Positions 5,679-12,829 of a stretch of DNA of 13,226 bases are shown here, piece after piece. The stretch is taken from assembly GCA_937901455.1 (NCBI GenBank), contig CALDIA010000200.1:1-13226 (forward strand), in the 5' to 3' direction. The position numbers and the translations under genes were made by a program. Under the pieces are notes generated by a model. The model ran no database searches and was not told the DNA's origin. It saw only the letters and a list, made by a program, of their open reading frames with translations. Numbering within the stretch: position 1 is the stretch's first letter; every line of letters starts with the position of its first letter. The DNA is from an uncultured Bacteroidales bacterium (GTDB lineage Bacteria > Bacteroidota > Bacteroidia > Bacteroidales > WCHB1-69).

Positions 5679-6707
5679 CTATTTGTTAGCTTTTTCTTCG
5701 TCGTTGTTGTACCACTCAAGGTACGCTTCCGTGAATCGTTTGCCCGAATCCACCAACTCCCTCTTTTTGGTGTCGGAGATGTCAAAATCGACGGCTCCGA
5801 CGCCAAGTGTGTCAATGTAAACAGTGCGCTGCCAGTCGTCGCTGTGCAGGTGCGTGTTGTTTTGGAAGTCTATTAATGTGGTGATCAAAGCTTTGGTGTA
5901 TGTGAAGAAACTGTTTATTTCCTTGGATTTAGGTTCTTGCGTTCCAAGAAATGAACCGATATCGTCCAAGGTGTCCAAGCGGAAGCCCAGTGTCTCCTTG
6001 TTGTAAACGTATTCATTTTTCGGTTTCGTGCTTCGAGGCGTTGGCAATTTCTGGTTGATTTTGTCGTAGTACTCCGTGCGGCGGGCATTGTTCTTGTCAA
6101 CGAGCCAATCCATCTGGTCGAAGGTCTTGAGGGTATAATTGTCTAAAAGGCCGCCGTCCACGTAGATCTGTTTGCCGTTAGTGCCACCTTTTACAGCGGC
6201 AAAGAACAAGGGAATGGACATGGAAATACGCGCGGCATCCGCTACTTTCATTGTGGGGGTCTTCTTGGCACTGAAAACCTCGGAGAGACCGGTCGAGATG
6301 TTGGCACCCACCAAGAATATCTCCCTGAATTGGCCTGTGTCGGCAATCTCTTTGAATGTGGCCTCGCCTTTGCCAGTCTTCTCCTTGATGAATCCGGCAA
6401 TCAAGTCCCTGAAAAAGTCGCCTTTGTACCAGCCATACTCCTTGAGCAGCCGTTTGCTGTCGCGCACAAAGCCCCACGAACTGTCCATGAAATTCTTGAA
6501 GTTGAGTTTCCAGAGTATCTCCTTGATCTCTTCTTCTGAGTATCTTAAGCCGACCAGCACTGCCATCATGGCGCCGGCAGAGGTGCCGGCCACACGTTCA
6601 ATGTTGTCCAAGATACCTTCCCTGTTAAGTACTTCTAAGGCACCTACATAGGCAATGCCCTTTACCCCGCCGCCTTCAAAAACCAAATTTTTAAAATGAT
6701 AGGCCAT
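5679..6707 (-). CDS. Patatin-like phospholipase
   Basis: A 342-residue serine acyl hydrolase of the patatin family. The oxyanion-hole motif GGGVKG is at residues 12-17, the nucleophile elbow GTSAG at 41-45 with Ser43, and the catalytic-dyad aspartate in DGG at 184-186. All three are intact, so the enzyme should be active on phospholipid or other acyl esters. There is no signal peptide or membrane segment, which suggests a cytoplasmic or peripheral protein. The C-terminal ~120 residues include RTVYIDTLGVGAVDFDISD, a segment common to this bacterial subgroup. The ATG at 6705-6707 places the first motif 11 residues in, as in relatives. It is the first gene of a minus-strand run with the glycosyltransferase 11 nt downstream. 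Substrate and link to the glycan genes are unknown. Confidence 0.9.
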   Translation of the reverse strand: MAYHFKNLVFEGGGVKGIAYVGALEVLNREGILDNIERVAGTSAGAMMAVLVGLRYSEEEIKEILWKLNFKNFMDSSWGFVRDSKRLLKEYGWYKGDFFRDLIAGFIKEKTGKGEATFKEIADTGQFREIFLVGANISTGLSEVFSAKKTPTMKVADAARISMSIPLFFAAVKGGTNGKQIYVDGGLLDNYTLKTFDQMDWLVDKNNARRTEYYDKINQKLPTPRSTKPKNEYVYNKETLGFRLDTLDDIGSFLGTQEPKSKEINSFFTYTKALITTLIDFQNNTHLHSDDWQRTVYIDTLGVGAVDFDISDTKKRELVDSGKRFTEAYLEWYNNDEEKANK

Positions 6708-6772
6708 ATAAGGTGATTATTAGTGATTAAACGGTTGTATTGTGTTAATTTATGTCACATGCATTTCAACCG

Positions 6773-6780
6773 CAAAAATA
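6773..6780 (-). promoter_or_regulatory. -7 promoter box of the patatin-glycosyltransferase operon
   Basis: The minus strand reads TATTTTTG, an exact TAnnTTTG match, 65 nt before the patatin ATG. It would leave a leader of about 60 nt. No clear TTTG lies at the -33 position. Confidence 0.45.
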
Positions 6781-6835
6781 ATGAAAATAATTACACTACC
6801 GATTGGGATTGTTTATATGCGAAGATTATAGTTTC

Positions 6836-6962
6836 GAACACAGATGAACACAGATAACAAGAATGGGGTTATAGGCTATATATGATACGCGGATTGTGTA
6901 GCCCTTGTATAATCCATATGAATCCCTGTAAATCAGTGTGTGTTTGAATGTTGATTTGTGTT
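6836..6962. repeat. Degenerate 10-bp-phased repeat with inverted arms
   Basis: GAACACAGAT occurs twice in exact tandem at 6836-6855. On the right, AATC occurs at 6911, 6921 and 6931, again at exact 10-bp steps. The units at 6921-6940 are degenerate reverse complements of the left unit (AATCnnTGT against ACAGAT). A further inverted match pairs 6837-6850 with 6949-6962 at 12 of 14 positions. The whole is therefore a loose palindrome about 127 bp long built from short phased units. Repeats of this ACACAGAT kind occur between genes in Bacteroidetes; their function is not known to me. Confidence 0.55.
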
Positions 6963-6988
6963 TAAAAGAAACCTTCATTTCAATACGT

Positions 6989-7026
6989 TATTTTTGCCCC
7001 GAACGCGATATTTTGTATTTTTGCCC
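6989..7026 (+). promoter_or_regulatory. Promoter of the FISUMP gene with duplicated TATTTTTGCCC
   Basis: TTTG at 6993-6996 and TATTTTTG at 7016-7023 are 19 nt apart, the standard Bacteroidetes -33/-7 arrangement, and lie 25 nt before the ATG. The 11-mer TATTTTTGCCC occurs twice, at 6989-6999 and 7016-7026, offset 27 bp. The upstream copy therefore supplies the -33 TTTG of the downstream promoter while itself looking like a -7 box. Confidence 0.65.
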
Positions 7027-7048
7027 TTTCAGATAAATTATCCCTAAA

Positions 7049-7783
7049 ATGAAAGATTTTATTATAGCAACACTCTTTCTGTTTCCGACATTTATTTGGG
7101 CGCAGCAATTTCTTGATTGCGGTTTGTTGACCGATGTTGACGGTAACCGCTACGAGACGGTGCGTCTGGGTAAGCAATGCTGGATGCGTTCCAACCTGCG
7201 TGCAACGCACTATGCCGATGGGCAGGCCATCGATCCCGCCGATGGGCAGTCGGCGCATGGTTACTATTTTCCTAATGGCGACAGCACCATTGTGGGCCGC
7301 TATGGATTGCTCTATACGTGGCTGACGGCTATGCGCGACCATCTTACATCCGAGGAGGTGCCCAGTGGTGTGCAAGGCGTCTGCCCGGATGGCTGGCACT
7401 TGCCCAGCAATTTTGAGTGGATGAATCTGGAAGATTATCTTGGCTATAAGGATGAATACCGTTGCGGATCCGATGTCAACAATGTGGCACGTGCCATGGC
7501 TTCCCCTACCGATTGGGATACGGATATTGTGGGTATGTTGCAACCCTGCTGTATTGTGGAGGATGTCTCAGGTAATAATGTCGCCCACATGGACGTGCTC
7601 CCCGCGGGCCTCTGTTTTATGGGGTATTATGGTTATGGAACTGAGTGTGGCTTCTGGACGGCTTCTGATGGAAGTCCGGAAACATCTCCTATACATCGCT
7701 TTTATGCACCGAATGCCACCGTGGAAATCAACTGCACGCCCAAAGAGGCAGGCGCTTCAGTGCGTTGTGTCAAAGATGAGTAA
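7049..7783 (+). CDS. Secreted FISUMP-domain protein
   Basis: A 244-residue exported protein of the FISUMP family (Fibrobacter succinogenes major paralogous domain). Residues 1-18 are a signal peptide ending FIWA, with likely cleavage before QQ. The domain fills the rest: VDGNRYETVRLGKQCWMRSN at about 28-47, YGLLYTWLTAM, CPDGWHLPSNFEW, FWTAS and the closing VRCVKD, which are hallmark blocks of the family. It has about ten cysteines, so disulfides in the periplasm or on the surface are likely. It lacks a lipobox and any evident C-terminal sorting domain. The molecular function of the family is unknown; many members sit on the cell surface. It stands alone on the plus strand, with its own promoter, and ends 6 nt from the stop of the convergent GH20 gene. 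Confidence 0.87.
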   Translation: MKDFIIATLFLFPTFIWAQQFLDCGLLTDVDGNRYETVRLGKQCWMRSNLRATHYADGQAIDPADGQSAHGYYFPNGDSTIVGRYGLLYTWLTAMRDHLTSEEVPSGVQGVCPDGWHLPSNFEWMNLEDYLGYKDEYRCGSDVNNVARAMASPTDWDTDIVGMLQPCCIVEDVSGNNVAHMDVLPAGLCFMGYYGYGTECGFWTASDGSPETSPIHRFYAPNATVEINCTPKEAGASVRCVKDE

Positions 7784-7789
7784 CTTGTA

Positions 7790-9403
7790 CTATGGGTGGC
7801 AGTTGTAGCCCAGTTTGTGCAGCATCGGTTTGTGATACTCCAACTTTTTAAGGAAGGTGCGGTAGTCTTTGTTGTCAACTGCAGTCCATACGCATTCAGA
7901 CAAGGCGCAGAGGCGCGGCAGTAGCATGAAGTCAGCCTGCTCCGGAGTGTTGATAAACTCTGTCCACAGATTGGCTTGCGCGCCCAAGATGTGTTTCTGG
8001 GCATCCTTGTCCAAGCCTGACGGCATGGGGTCGAAGCTATAGGCAGTGTCCAAAGTGATAAGGCCTGTCATAGCCAAGGGTTCCTTGTCGGGGTCGCCTT
8101 GATAGTAGTTGAAATAGCAGTGTGAGGTAGGGCACAGAATAACGTCATTGCCATGCTTGGCGGCAGTGCGTGCGGCATCATATCCCTGCCAACCCAAGAT
8201 GGTGGAGAAGATTTGCATGTCGTCAGAGACCACATCGTCCCAAATGATGGCCTTTTTGCCAATGCCCTTGAGGTAAACCTCAATCTCATTCATCAACCAT
8301 TGCTGCAAGTTGAACTCATCGGCCAGTTCTTTCTCTTGGATGCGGGCCTGGCATTTGGGGCACACTTGCCAGTTGTCGTTGAAAGCCTCGTCGCCACCGA
8401 TGTGAATATAGGGGTAGGGGAAGAGGTCTGCCACTTCGGCGAGTACATCCTTATAGAAGGTGAGCACCCCGTCATTGCCAGCGCACATAATGGCTTTGGG
8501 TGGCCAGTAGGGGCCCACTGCCACGGTGTAGGGATAGTCGTCACAGGCGAACTGGGGATAGGCGGCCAAGATGGCGCTGCAGTGCCCAGGAATCTCAATC
8601 TCGGGAATGATGTCGATATAGCGGGCAGCGGCATATTCTATAATGTCGCGTATTTGCTCCTTGGTGTAAAAACCGCCATAAGTCATAGGCTCGTCAGACT
8701 GCACAGGATGCAGGGTGTCCCAGCTGTCGCGCTCGGGACGCCACGCACCCACCTTCGTCAGTTCGGGATATTTGTCAATAACGATGCGCCAACCATGATC
8801 GTCAGTCAGATGCCAGTGGAACTTGTTGAGCTTGTAGGCGGCCATCAGGTCAAGATAACGCTTGATATAGGCGGTGTCGAAGAAGTGACGGCTTACGTCC
8901 AAATGGGCACCACGATATCCAAACCGCGGATTGTCGGTCATCTTCAGGCATGGAATCAACATCTCTTTGGCATCGGCTAACTTGCTGGGATATGCCAACT
9001 GCTTGATGGTCTGGAATGCATAAAACAAACCTTTGGTAGTGTTTGCCTTGGCCTGTATGCTTTTGGCATTGACGGTCAGCGTGTACCCTTCTTCGCCCAA
9101 CGCATCGTCTTCCTTGTCGTTCACACTGAAAAGTATATAGCGCCCTTTGGATGGCTTCCCCTCGCTCAAACCGGGAGTGTGAACGAAGAATTTCTGATAT
9201 TCCTCCCGAATGGTCTTGGTGAAAGTGGCATCGTCTTGGATGTTTTCAAAACTGAGAATCGTCTGCTCATCAAGGGTGAAATTGCCGCGTTTGGCTTGGT
9301 ATTCAGTCGGTTCAGGAATGACTACTACCGGTTGTGGCTTCTGACAGCTGGCAGCCAGTGCCACCAGGCCAAGTATGATCAAAAGGTTACGGATGCTTTT
9401 CAT
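7790..9403 (-). CDS. Beta-N-acetylhexosaminidase, GH20 lipoprotein
   Basis: A 537-residue glycoside hydrolase that releases terminal beta-linked GlcNAc or GalNAc from glycans. Residues 1-20 are a lipoprotein signal ending LAASC, with Cys20 as the lipidated residue. The next ~130 residues form the GH20b N-terminal domain. The TIM barrel begins near 160 (FGYRGAHLDVSRHFF) and includes KFHWHLTDDHGWR (194-206) and PEIEIPGH (267-274). HIGGDE at 334-339 holds the catalytic pair Asp338-Glu339 of substrate-assisted GH20 catalysis. All key residues are present and the length is normal for the smaller Bacteroidetes members. The ATG at 9401-9403 is set by the signal peptide. It begins 20 nt after terC and could be cotranscribed with it. 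The usual SDDDD-type surface export tag after the cysteine is absent, so a periplasmic face is likely. Confidence 0.95.
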   Translation of the reverse strand: MKSIRNLLIILGLVALAASCQKPQPVVVIPEPTEYQAKRGNFTLDEQTILSFENIQDDATFTKTIREEYQKFFVHTPGLSEGKPSKGRYILFSVNDKEDDALGEEGYTLTVNAKSIQAKANTTKGLFYAFQTIKQLAYPSKLADAKEMLIPCLKMTDNPRFGYRGAHLDVSRHFFDTAYIKRYLDLMAAYKLNKFHWHLTDDHGWRIVIDKYPELTKVGAWRPERDSWDTLHPVQSDEPMTYGGFYTKEQIRDIIEYAAARYIDIIPEIEIPGHCSAILAAYPQFACDDYPYTVAVGPYWPPKAIMCAGNDGVLTFYKDVLAEVADLFPYPYIHIGGDEAFNDNWQVCPKCQARIQEKELADEFNLQQWLMNEIEVYLKGIGKKAIIWDDVVSDDMQIFSTILGWQGYDAARTAAKHGNDVILCPTSHCYFNYYQGDPDKEPLAMTGLITLDTAYSFDPMPSGLDKDAQKHILGAQANLWTEFINTPEQADFMLLPRLCALSECVWTAVDNKDYRTFLKKLEYHKPMLHKLGYNCHP

Positions 9404-9423
9404 ATTCTGTGTTTTTTGATGAT

Positions 9424-10488
9424 TTATTCGTTTGAAACAGGAATTTCTTTCTTGGGAGGGAATAGCAACGACAAGCCAATACTACCCACTAAGATGGTCA
9501 GGATGATGATGAGCGAGATGCCTGTTGAGATGATTTCTTTGCCGAAGATGAACGGCAGCATCATCTTAACGCCGATGAAGGCCAGGAGAAGTGCCACGCC
9601 TACTTTCAAATAGGCAAACTTATCCATTACACTTTCTAACATGAAGAATAGCGACCGGAGACCCAGAATGGCGAAAATGTTGGACATGAACACAATGTAG
9701 GGGTCCTCCGTAACGGAGAAGATGGCCGGTATGGAGTCAAAGGCAAAGATGATGTCGGAGAATTCAATGATTAGAAGTACGATGAACAAGGGTGTTACCA
9801 ATCTGCGGCCGTTCTCTTTGGTGAAGAAGTTGTGGCCGTCGTAGTGGTCGGTGCTGAGGTTCCACTTGGCGAAGAAACGCACCAGCACGTGGTTCTTTAC
9901 ATCCACATGCTCTTCCTTGTTGCGATCCAGAAACATCTTGATACCGGAGTAGATGAGGAAAACGCCGAAGATGAGCAGAATCCAATGGAACCGCTGAATC
10001 AATGCGGAAGCCGTCATGATAAAGATGAGGCGTAATACGATAGCCCCCAAAATGCCATAGAAAAGCACCCGGTGGTAGTATTCCCGTCCAACCCCGAAGG
10101 AGAGGAAAATCATGATCATGACGAAGATATTGTCTATGGAGAGTGTCTCTTCAATGAAATAACCCGTAATGAATTGCAATGACAAGGATTTCCTGTATTG
10201 GAGTAGATTTTCCTCATAAGCCGATTCATCCGGATTGAGATGCAGTTGGTCATGGTACTTGGACGAAACCTCTATGAGGGTCTGGTTGTCGTGGATGCCG
10301 TGCAAAATTTCGCCTTTGAATCGGATAAGGAAGAAGAAGAGAAGGGCGATTGATACATAGATGATGGTGGAGCGGAGTGACTCTTTGAAAGTGACGACAT
10401 GGTCCTGCTTGTGAAATGCTCCGAGGTCAAGGGCTAATAGGCTCCCAATAAAAATGATAAAAAGTATTAAGAATAGGGTTTCACTCAT
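9424..10488 (-). CDS. TerC-family integral membrane protein (probable metal exporter)
   Basis: A 354-residue multi-spanning protein. Helix one has LLALDLGAF; the conserved acidic motifs are EETLSIDN at residues 113-120 and EFSDIIFAFDSIPA at 242-255, the two signature blocks of TerC/Alx proteins. Members of this family export manganese or take part in metal homeostasis and metalation of exported proteins. I count about nine hydrophobic segments. A hydrophilic segment at about 57-103 between helices two and three is longer than I expect for the family. I choose the ATG at 10486-10488. A longer reading from a TTG at 10507-10509 is rejected because that codon forms the end of a TATATTTG promoter box. 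The GH20 gene follows after 20 nt. Confidence 0.88.
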   Translation of the reverse strand: MSETLFLILFIIFIGSLLALDLGAFHKQDHVVTFKESLRSTIIYVSIALLFFFLIRFKGEILHGIHDNQTLIEVSSKYHDQLHLNPDESAYEENLLQYRKSLSLQFITGYFIEETLSIDNIFVMIMIFLSFGVGREYYHRVLFYGILGAIVLRLIFIMTASALIQRFHWILLIFGVFLIYSGIKMFLDRNKEEHVDVKNHVLVRFFAKWNLSTDHYDGHNFFTKENGRRLVTPLFIVLLIIEFSDIIFAFDSIPAIFSVTEDPYIVFMSNIFAILGLRSLFFMLESVMDKFAYLKVGVALLLAFIGVKMMLPFIFGKEIISTGISLIIILTILVGSIGLSLLFPPKKEIPVSNE

Positions 10489-10506
10489 CGTATTGAAATT
10501 AGGGCG

Positions 10507-10514
10507 CAAATATA
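10507..10514 (-). promoter_or_regulatory. -7 promoter box of terC
   Basis: The minus strand reads TATATTTG, an exact TAnnTTTG match, 18 nt before the chosen ATG. Its last three bases are the TTG that could be mistaken for an upstream start. The -33 region is AT-rich without a clear TTTG. Confidence 0.55.
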
Positions 10515-10554
10515 TATATTTTTTCCATTGTAGGATTTATGACTTATATGTTTT

Positions 10555-10581
10555 CTGAGAATATAGTCATTGGATTCTCAG
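10555..10581 (-). other. Inverted repeat over the stop of the sugar kinase gene
   Basis: CTGAGAAT at 10555-10562 pairs with ATTCTCAG at 10574-10581, an 8-bp perfect stem with an 11-nt loop. The TGA stop at 10578-10580 is in the stem. No run of T follows on the minus strand, so it is not a typical terminator. It may protect the 3' end of the nadE-kinase message. Confidence 0.35.
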
Positions 10582-11435
10582 CTACTTTTTGTCCGAATTT
10601 TGTGTATCTCGATGAGTCGCTCCATAGGGGCGCGGATGATGGTGCCGACATGGCAGTCAGCTTCAGAGGCCGCTTTACGTATGAATGGTTCGTAGAAGAA
10701 TGCTACAGAACCGGCGATATGCCACTGTAGCGTGTCAGCCTCTGGGTAATATTGTCTTTGGTTGAAGAAAAATGCCGAGAAAGCATCGTGGGCCAATTGT
10801 TGCAGGAAGGGATGTTCCAAGTGGTCGCTAACGAAAGGAGCCAGGGAGGACATCAGTTGGTTGGGGTGTGGCTCGCTGTAGATTTTGTGGATAGTGTCTT
10901 GGAATGTGAGTCCGTATTGCTCTTCTATGGCCTCTTTCAGTTCCGCGGGCAGGGTGCCGTTAAGATAGGCGATGAGCAGTCTTTTGCCCAGGTTGGTGCC
11001 GCTGCCTTCATCGCCCAGCATGTAGCCCAGCGATGGAGCCCGGCTGACCAACTGATTTCCATCGTAGAGACAAGTGGCGGCGCCGGTACCCAAAATGCCA
11101 GCAATGGCGCGCTGCCCATGGCAAAGGGCATGGCACACAGCCAAGAGATCGGAATGGACGACAATGTCAGCAGTAATAAAGAACGATGCCAGAAGGTCTT
11201 GCATTCGTTTCTGATTCTCTATGCTCGCACAACCCGCTCCATAGTACACAACCTTGCGGATTTCATGGCAAGACTGATATTGGCTGCGGAATGTGCACAG
11301 GCATTGCCGGATCTCTTCGTTGGTACTATAGTTGGGGTTGATGCCCGTAGCAGTGCACTGGGCAAGCAATTGGCCATTTCCAACGACCGCAAAGGCACTC
11401 TTGGTACCTCCGGCTTCTATGATCAGTGTTTGCAT
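10578..11435 (-). CDS. BadF/BadG/NagK-type sugar kinase (probable N-acetylglucosamine kinase)
   Basis: A 285-residue cytosolic kinase of the ASKHA fold. The phosphate-1 motif is EAGGTKS at residues 7-13, where most relatives have Asp in place of Glu7. The phosphate-2 region GILGTGAA is at 113-120, followed by GYMLGDEGSG at 137-146, the block typical of GlcNAc kinases and BadF-like ATPases. The C-terminal adenosine motif appears as HIAGSVAFFY near 244-253. The likely reaction is ATP-dependent phosphorylation of N-acetylglucosamine or a related amino sugar. It starts 6 nt after the nadE stop, so the two are cotranscribed. A GH20 hexosaminidase two genes downstream supports an amino-sugar substrate. 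The family can also act on other sugars, and BadF-like activators of dehydratases are distant kin; absence of an iron-sulfur cysteine motif speaks against the latter. Confidence 0.8.
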   Translation of the reverse strand: MQTLIIEAGGTKSAFAVVGNGQLLAQCTATGINPNYSTNEEIRQCLCTFRSQYQSCHEIRKVVYYGAGCASIENQKRMQDLLASFFITADIVVHSDLLAVCHALCHGQRAIAGILGTGAATCLYDGNQLVSRAPSLGYMLGDEGSGTNLGKRLLIAYLNGTLPAELKEAIEEQYGLTFQDTIHKIYSEPHPNQLMSSLAPFVSDHLEHPFLQQLAHDAFSAFFFNQRQYYPEADTLQWHIAGSVAFFYEPFIRKAASEADCHVGTIIRAPMERLIEIHKIRTKSS

Positions 11436-11441
11436 GACCGT

Positions 11442-12278
11442 TTACTGTTTCAAATCTTCGCGCAGGATACAGGCTGGATTGTGACGCTTGAATTCAGAGG
11501 CCATATAACGCTTGATGAGGGGATGCTCTTTCAGGGAATCATCCCCTTGGAAGTAGGCGGCGAAGATGCGGTCGGCCTCATAGTAGTTGGCCACTCCCAA
11601 TTGCTCACAATCGGAGTTGCTGATACCTAAGCCGTCCACGGGTGTGGCATCAATGCACAACTGGAGCGCCTTCTGCTGCTCAGGAGTCTCTTCTTCCAAC
11701 AGATGTTTGGCTAAAGCATACACCTCCGTCTTCCAAAGATGCTGCATCGGTGCATAGTCGCCCACATCCCCGTGTAATGTCCAGAAACCTGTGAGATATT
11801 CCGTGTAGTTGTCGGTGCTGATGACCATGCCTTTGTAGAGTTGTGCCAGATCGAAGAGCACCAACATGCGCATGCGGGCCTTCATGTTGCCTTGGCGCAA
11901 TTTCGACAGTTGGGAGTCGTCGTAATGAATCAGCAATGCCTTGTTGGCATAGAAGGTTTCTGTGATGTCTATGTGCGCAAAGTCGTGGCAGAAGGCCTCG
12001 CCCACGGCAATGGAACGGGCTATCTCGTCTGCCTTGTTGGTTTCGATAGTGATGGAACGGCCAATCAAGGGGATGCCGGCCTCTTCGCATACCGATTTGA
12101 GTAGGGCAGCACAAACGGCACTGTCAATGCCTCCGGAGATGCCTAAAACCAGTGACTGCAATCTGCTGTTTTTTATGTAATATAGCATGGTGCTGCGAAT
12201 GGTGCCCGTCAAAGCATTCACCTGCTCCTCACCAGTCAAAAACGGGAAATAGTGTTCAGAAGGAATCGTATAATTCAT
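11442..12278 (-). CDS. nadE: NAD(+) synthetase, short ammonia-dependent form
   Basis: A 278-residue enzyme that amidates deamido-NAD to NAD, the last step of NAD synthesis, through an adenylated intermediate. The PP-loop SGGIDSA is at residues 48-54, and the deamido-NAD contact region STDNYTEYLTGFWTLHGDVG is well conserved. LWKTEVYALAKHL and the C-terminal segment HNPACILRED follow. There is no N-terminal amidase domain, so ammonia rather than glutamine is the likely nitrogen donor. I choose the ATG at 12276-12278. A reading from a TTG at 12306-12308 adds ten poorly conserved residues, and that codon overlaps a weak promoter-like TATAGTTG. The kinase gene follows after 6 nt and the DUF486 gene ends 52 nt upstream in the same direction. 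Confidence 0.92.
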   Translation of the reverse strand: MNYTIPSEHYFPFLTGEEQVNALTGTIRSTMLYYIKNSRLQSLVLGISGGIDSAVCAALLKSVCEEAGIPLIGRSITIETNKADEIARSIAVGEAFCHDFAHIDITETFYANKALLIHYDDSQLSKLRQGNMKARMRMLVLFDLAQLYKGMVISTDNYTEYLTGFWTLHGDVGDYAPMQHLWKTEVYALAKHLLEEETPEQQKALQLCIDATPVDGLGISNSDCEQLGVANYYEADRIFAAYFQGDDSLKEHPLIKRYMASEFKRHNPACILREDLKQ

Positions 12279-12330
12279 ATATTTCAATTTATTATTGTCA
12301 TCTATCAACTATAAAGAGTCCACTATTCTT

Positions 12331-12699
12331 TTATTCTTTAAAAAGAAAGAAGACCGCCAACAGGAGCAATGCGAAGCCAATCAGGTGATTGATGGAGAGA
12401 TGCTCATTGCGGAAGCAGATAAGGGTCAGAATAGTGAAGATGGCCAGGGAAAGGGCTTCCTGTATGACCTTGAGCTGCCAAAGGTTGAAGGGGCCGCCAT
12501 TGCCCACGTAGCCGATGCGGTTGGCGGGGATCATGAAGCAGTACTCTAAGCCTGCCACCATCCAGCTGAGCAGAATGATGACGGGTAACGATAGTTTGCT
12601 GAAGGCAGGAAGACTTTGGAATTTTAGATTGCCATACCAGGCAAAAAACATGAAACAGTTGCTGACAACAAGCAGTAAGACACTCTGTAAACCTTTCAT
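12331..12699 (-). CDS. DUF486 (DMT-like) small membrane protein
   Basis: A 122-residue protein with four hydrophobic helices: KGLQSVLLLVVSNCFMFFAW, LPVIILLSWMVAGLEYCFMI, LSLAIFTILTLICF and IGFALLLLAVFFLF. The motif EYCFMIPANRIGY at its centre, then FNLWQLKVIQE, is characteristic of the DUF486 family (COG3169), related to drug/metabolite transporters. No substrate is known. The ATG at 12697-12699 is chosen. A longer reading from a GTG at 12760-12762 is rejected because a TACATTTG promoter box lies between it and the ATG, and the extra residues are not hydrophobic or conserved-looking. It is first in the run with nadE and the sugar kinase. Confidence 0.87.
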   Translation of the reverse strand: MKGLQSVLLLVVSNCFMFFAWYGNLKFQSLPAFSKLSLPVIILLSWMVAGLEYCFMIPANRIGYVGNGGPFNLWQLKVIQEALSLAIFTILTLICFRNEHLSINHLIGFALLLLAVFFLFKE

Positions 12700-12734
12700 A
12701 AACCTTGGATGTGTTGCTGTAGAATAATAAGCGG

Positions 12735-12742
12735 CAAATGTA
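12735..12742 (-). promoter_or_regulatory. -7 promoter box of the DUF486-nadE-kinase run
   Basis: The minus strand reads TACATTTG, an exact TAnnTTTG match, 35 nt before the DUF486 ATG. Transcription would begin about 28 nt before the start codon. A good -33 box is not seen. Confidence 0.5.
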
Positions 12743-12829
12743 CATAAAATATGAATATGCACAGGCAGATTTGATCATCGTCGTGCAGTTGGAGCGAGTC
12801 TTGTCTCTGCAATATTGTCATTTTGGGAG

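Larger units (their letters stand above)
6708..7048. other. Gene-free divergent intergenic region, 341 bp
   Basis: No credible coding region is present on either strand. The region separates the divergent patatin and FISUMP genes. It holds a TATTTTTG box for patatin (6773-6780), a phased degenerate repeat (6836-6962), and a promoter with a duplicated TATTTTTGCCC for FISUMP (6989-7026). The stretch 6781-6835 is AT-rich with no recognised element. Confidence 0.7.

Noticed and set aside
6865..6906. Small stem GGCTA/TAGCC in the intergenic region as an RNA gene or riboswitch
   Set aside because: Only five base pairs and a long loop; no conserved aptamer features, and it falls inside the degenerate repeat.
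7784..7789. Bidirectional terminator between the convergent FISUMP and GH20 genes
   Set aside because: Only six bases separate the stops and no stem followed by a T-run is present.
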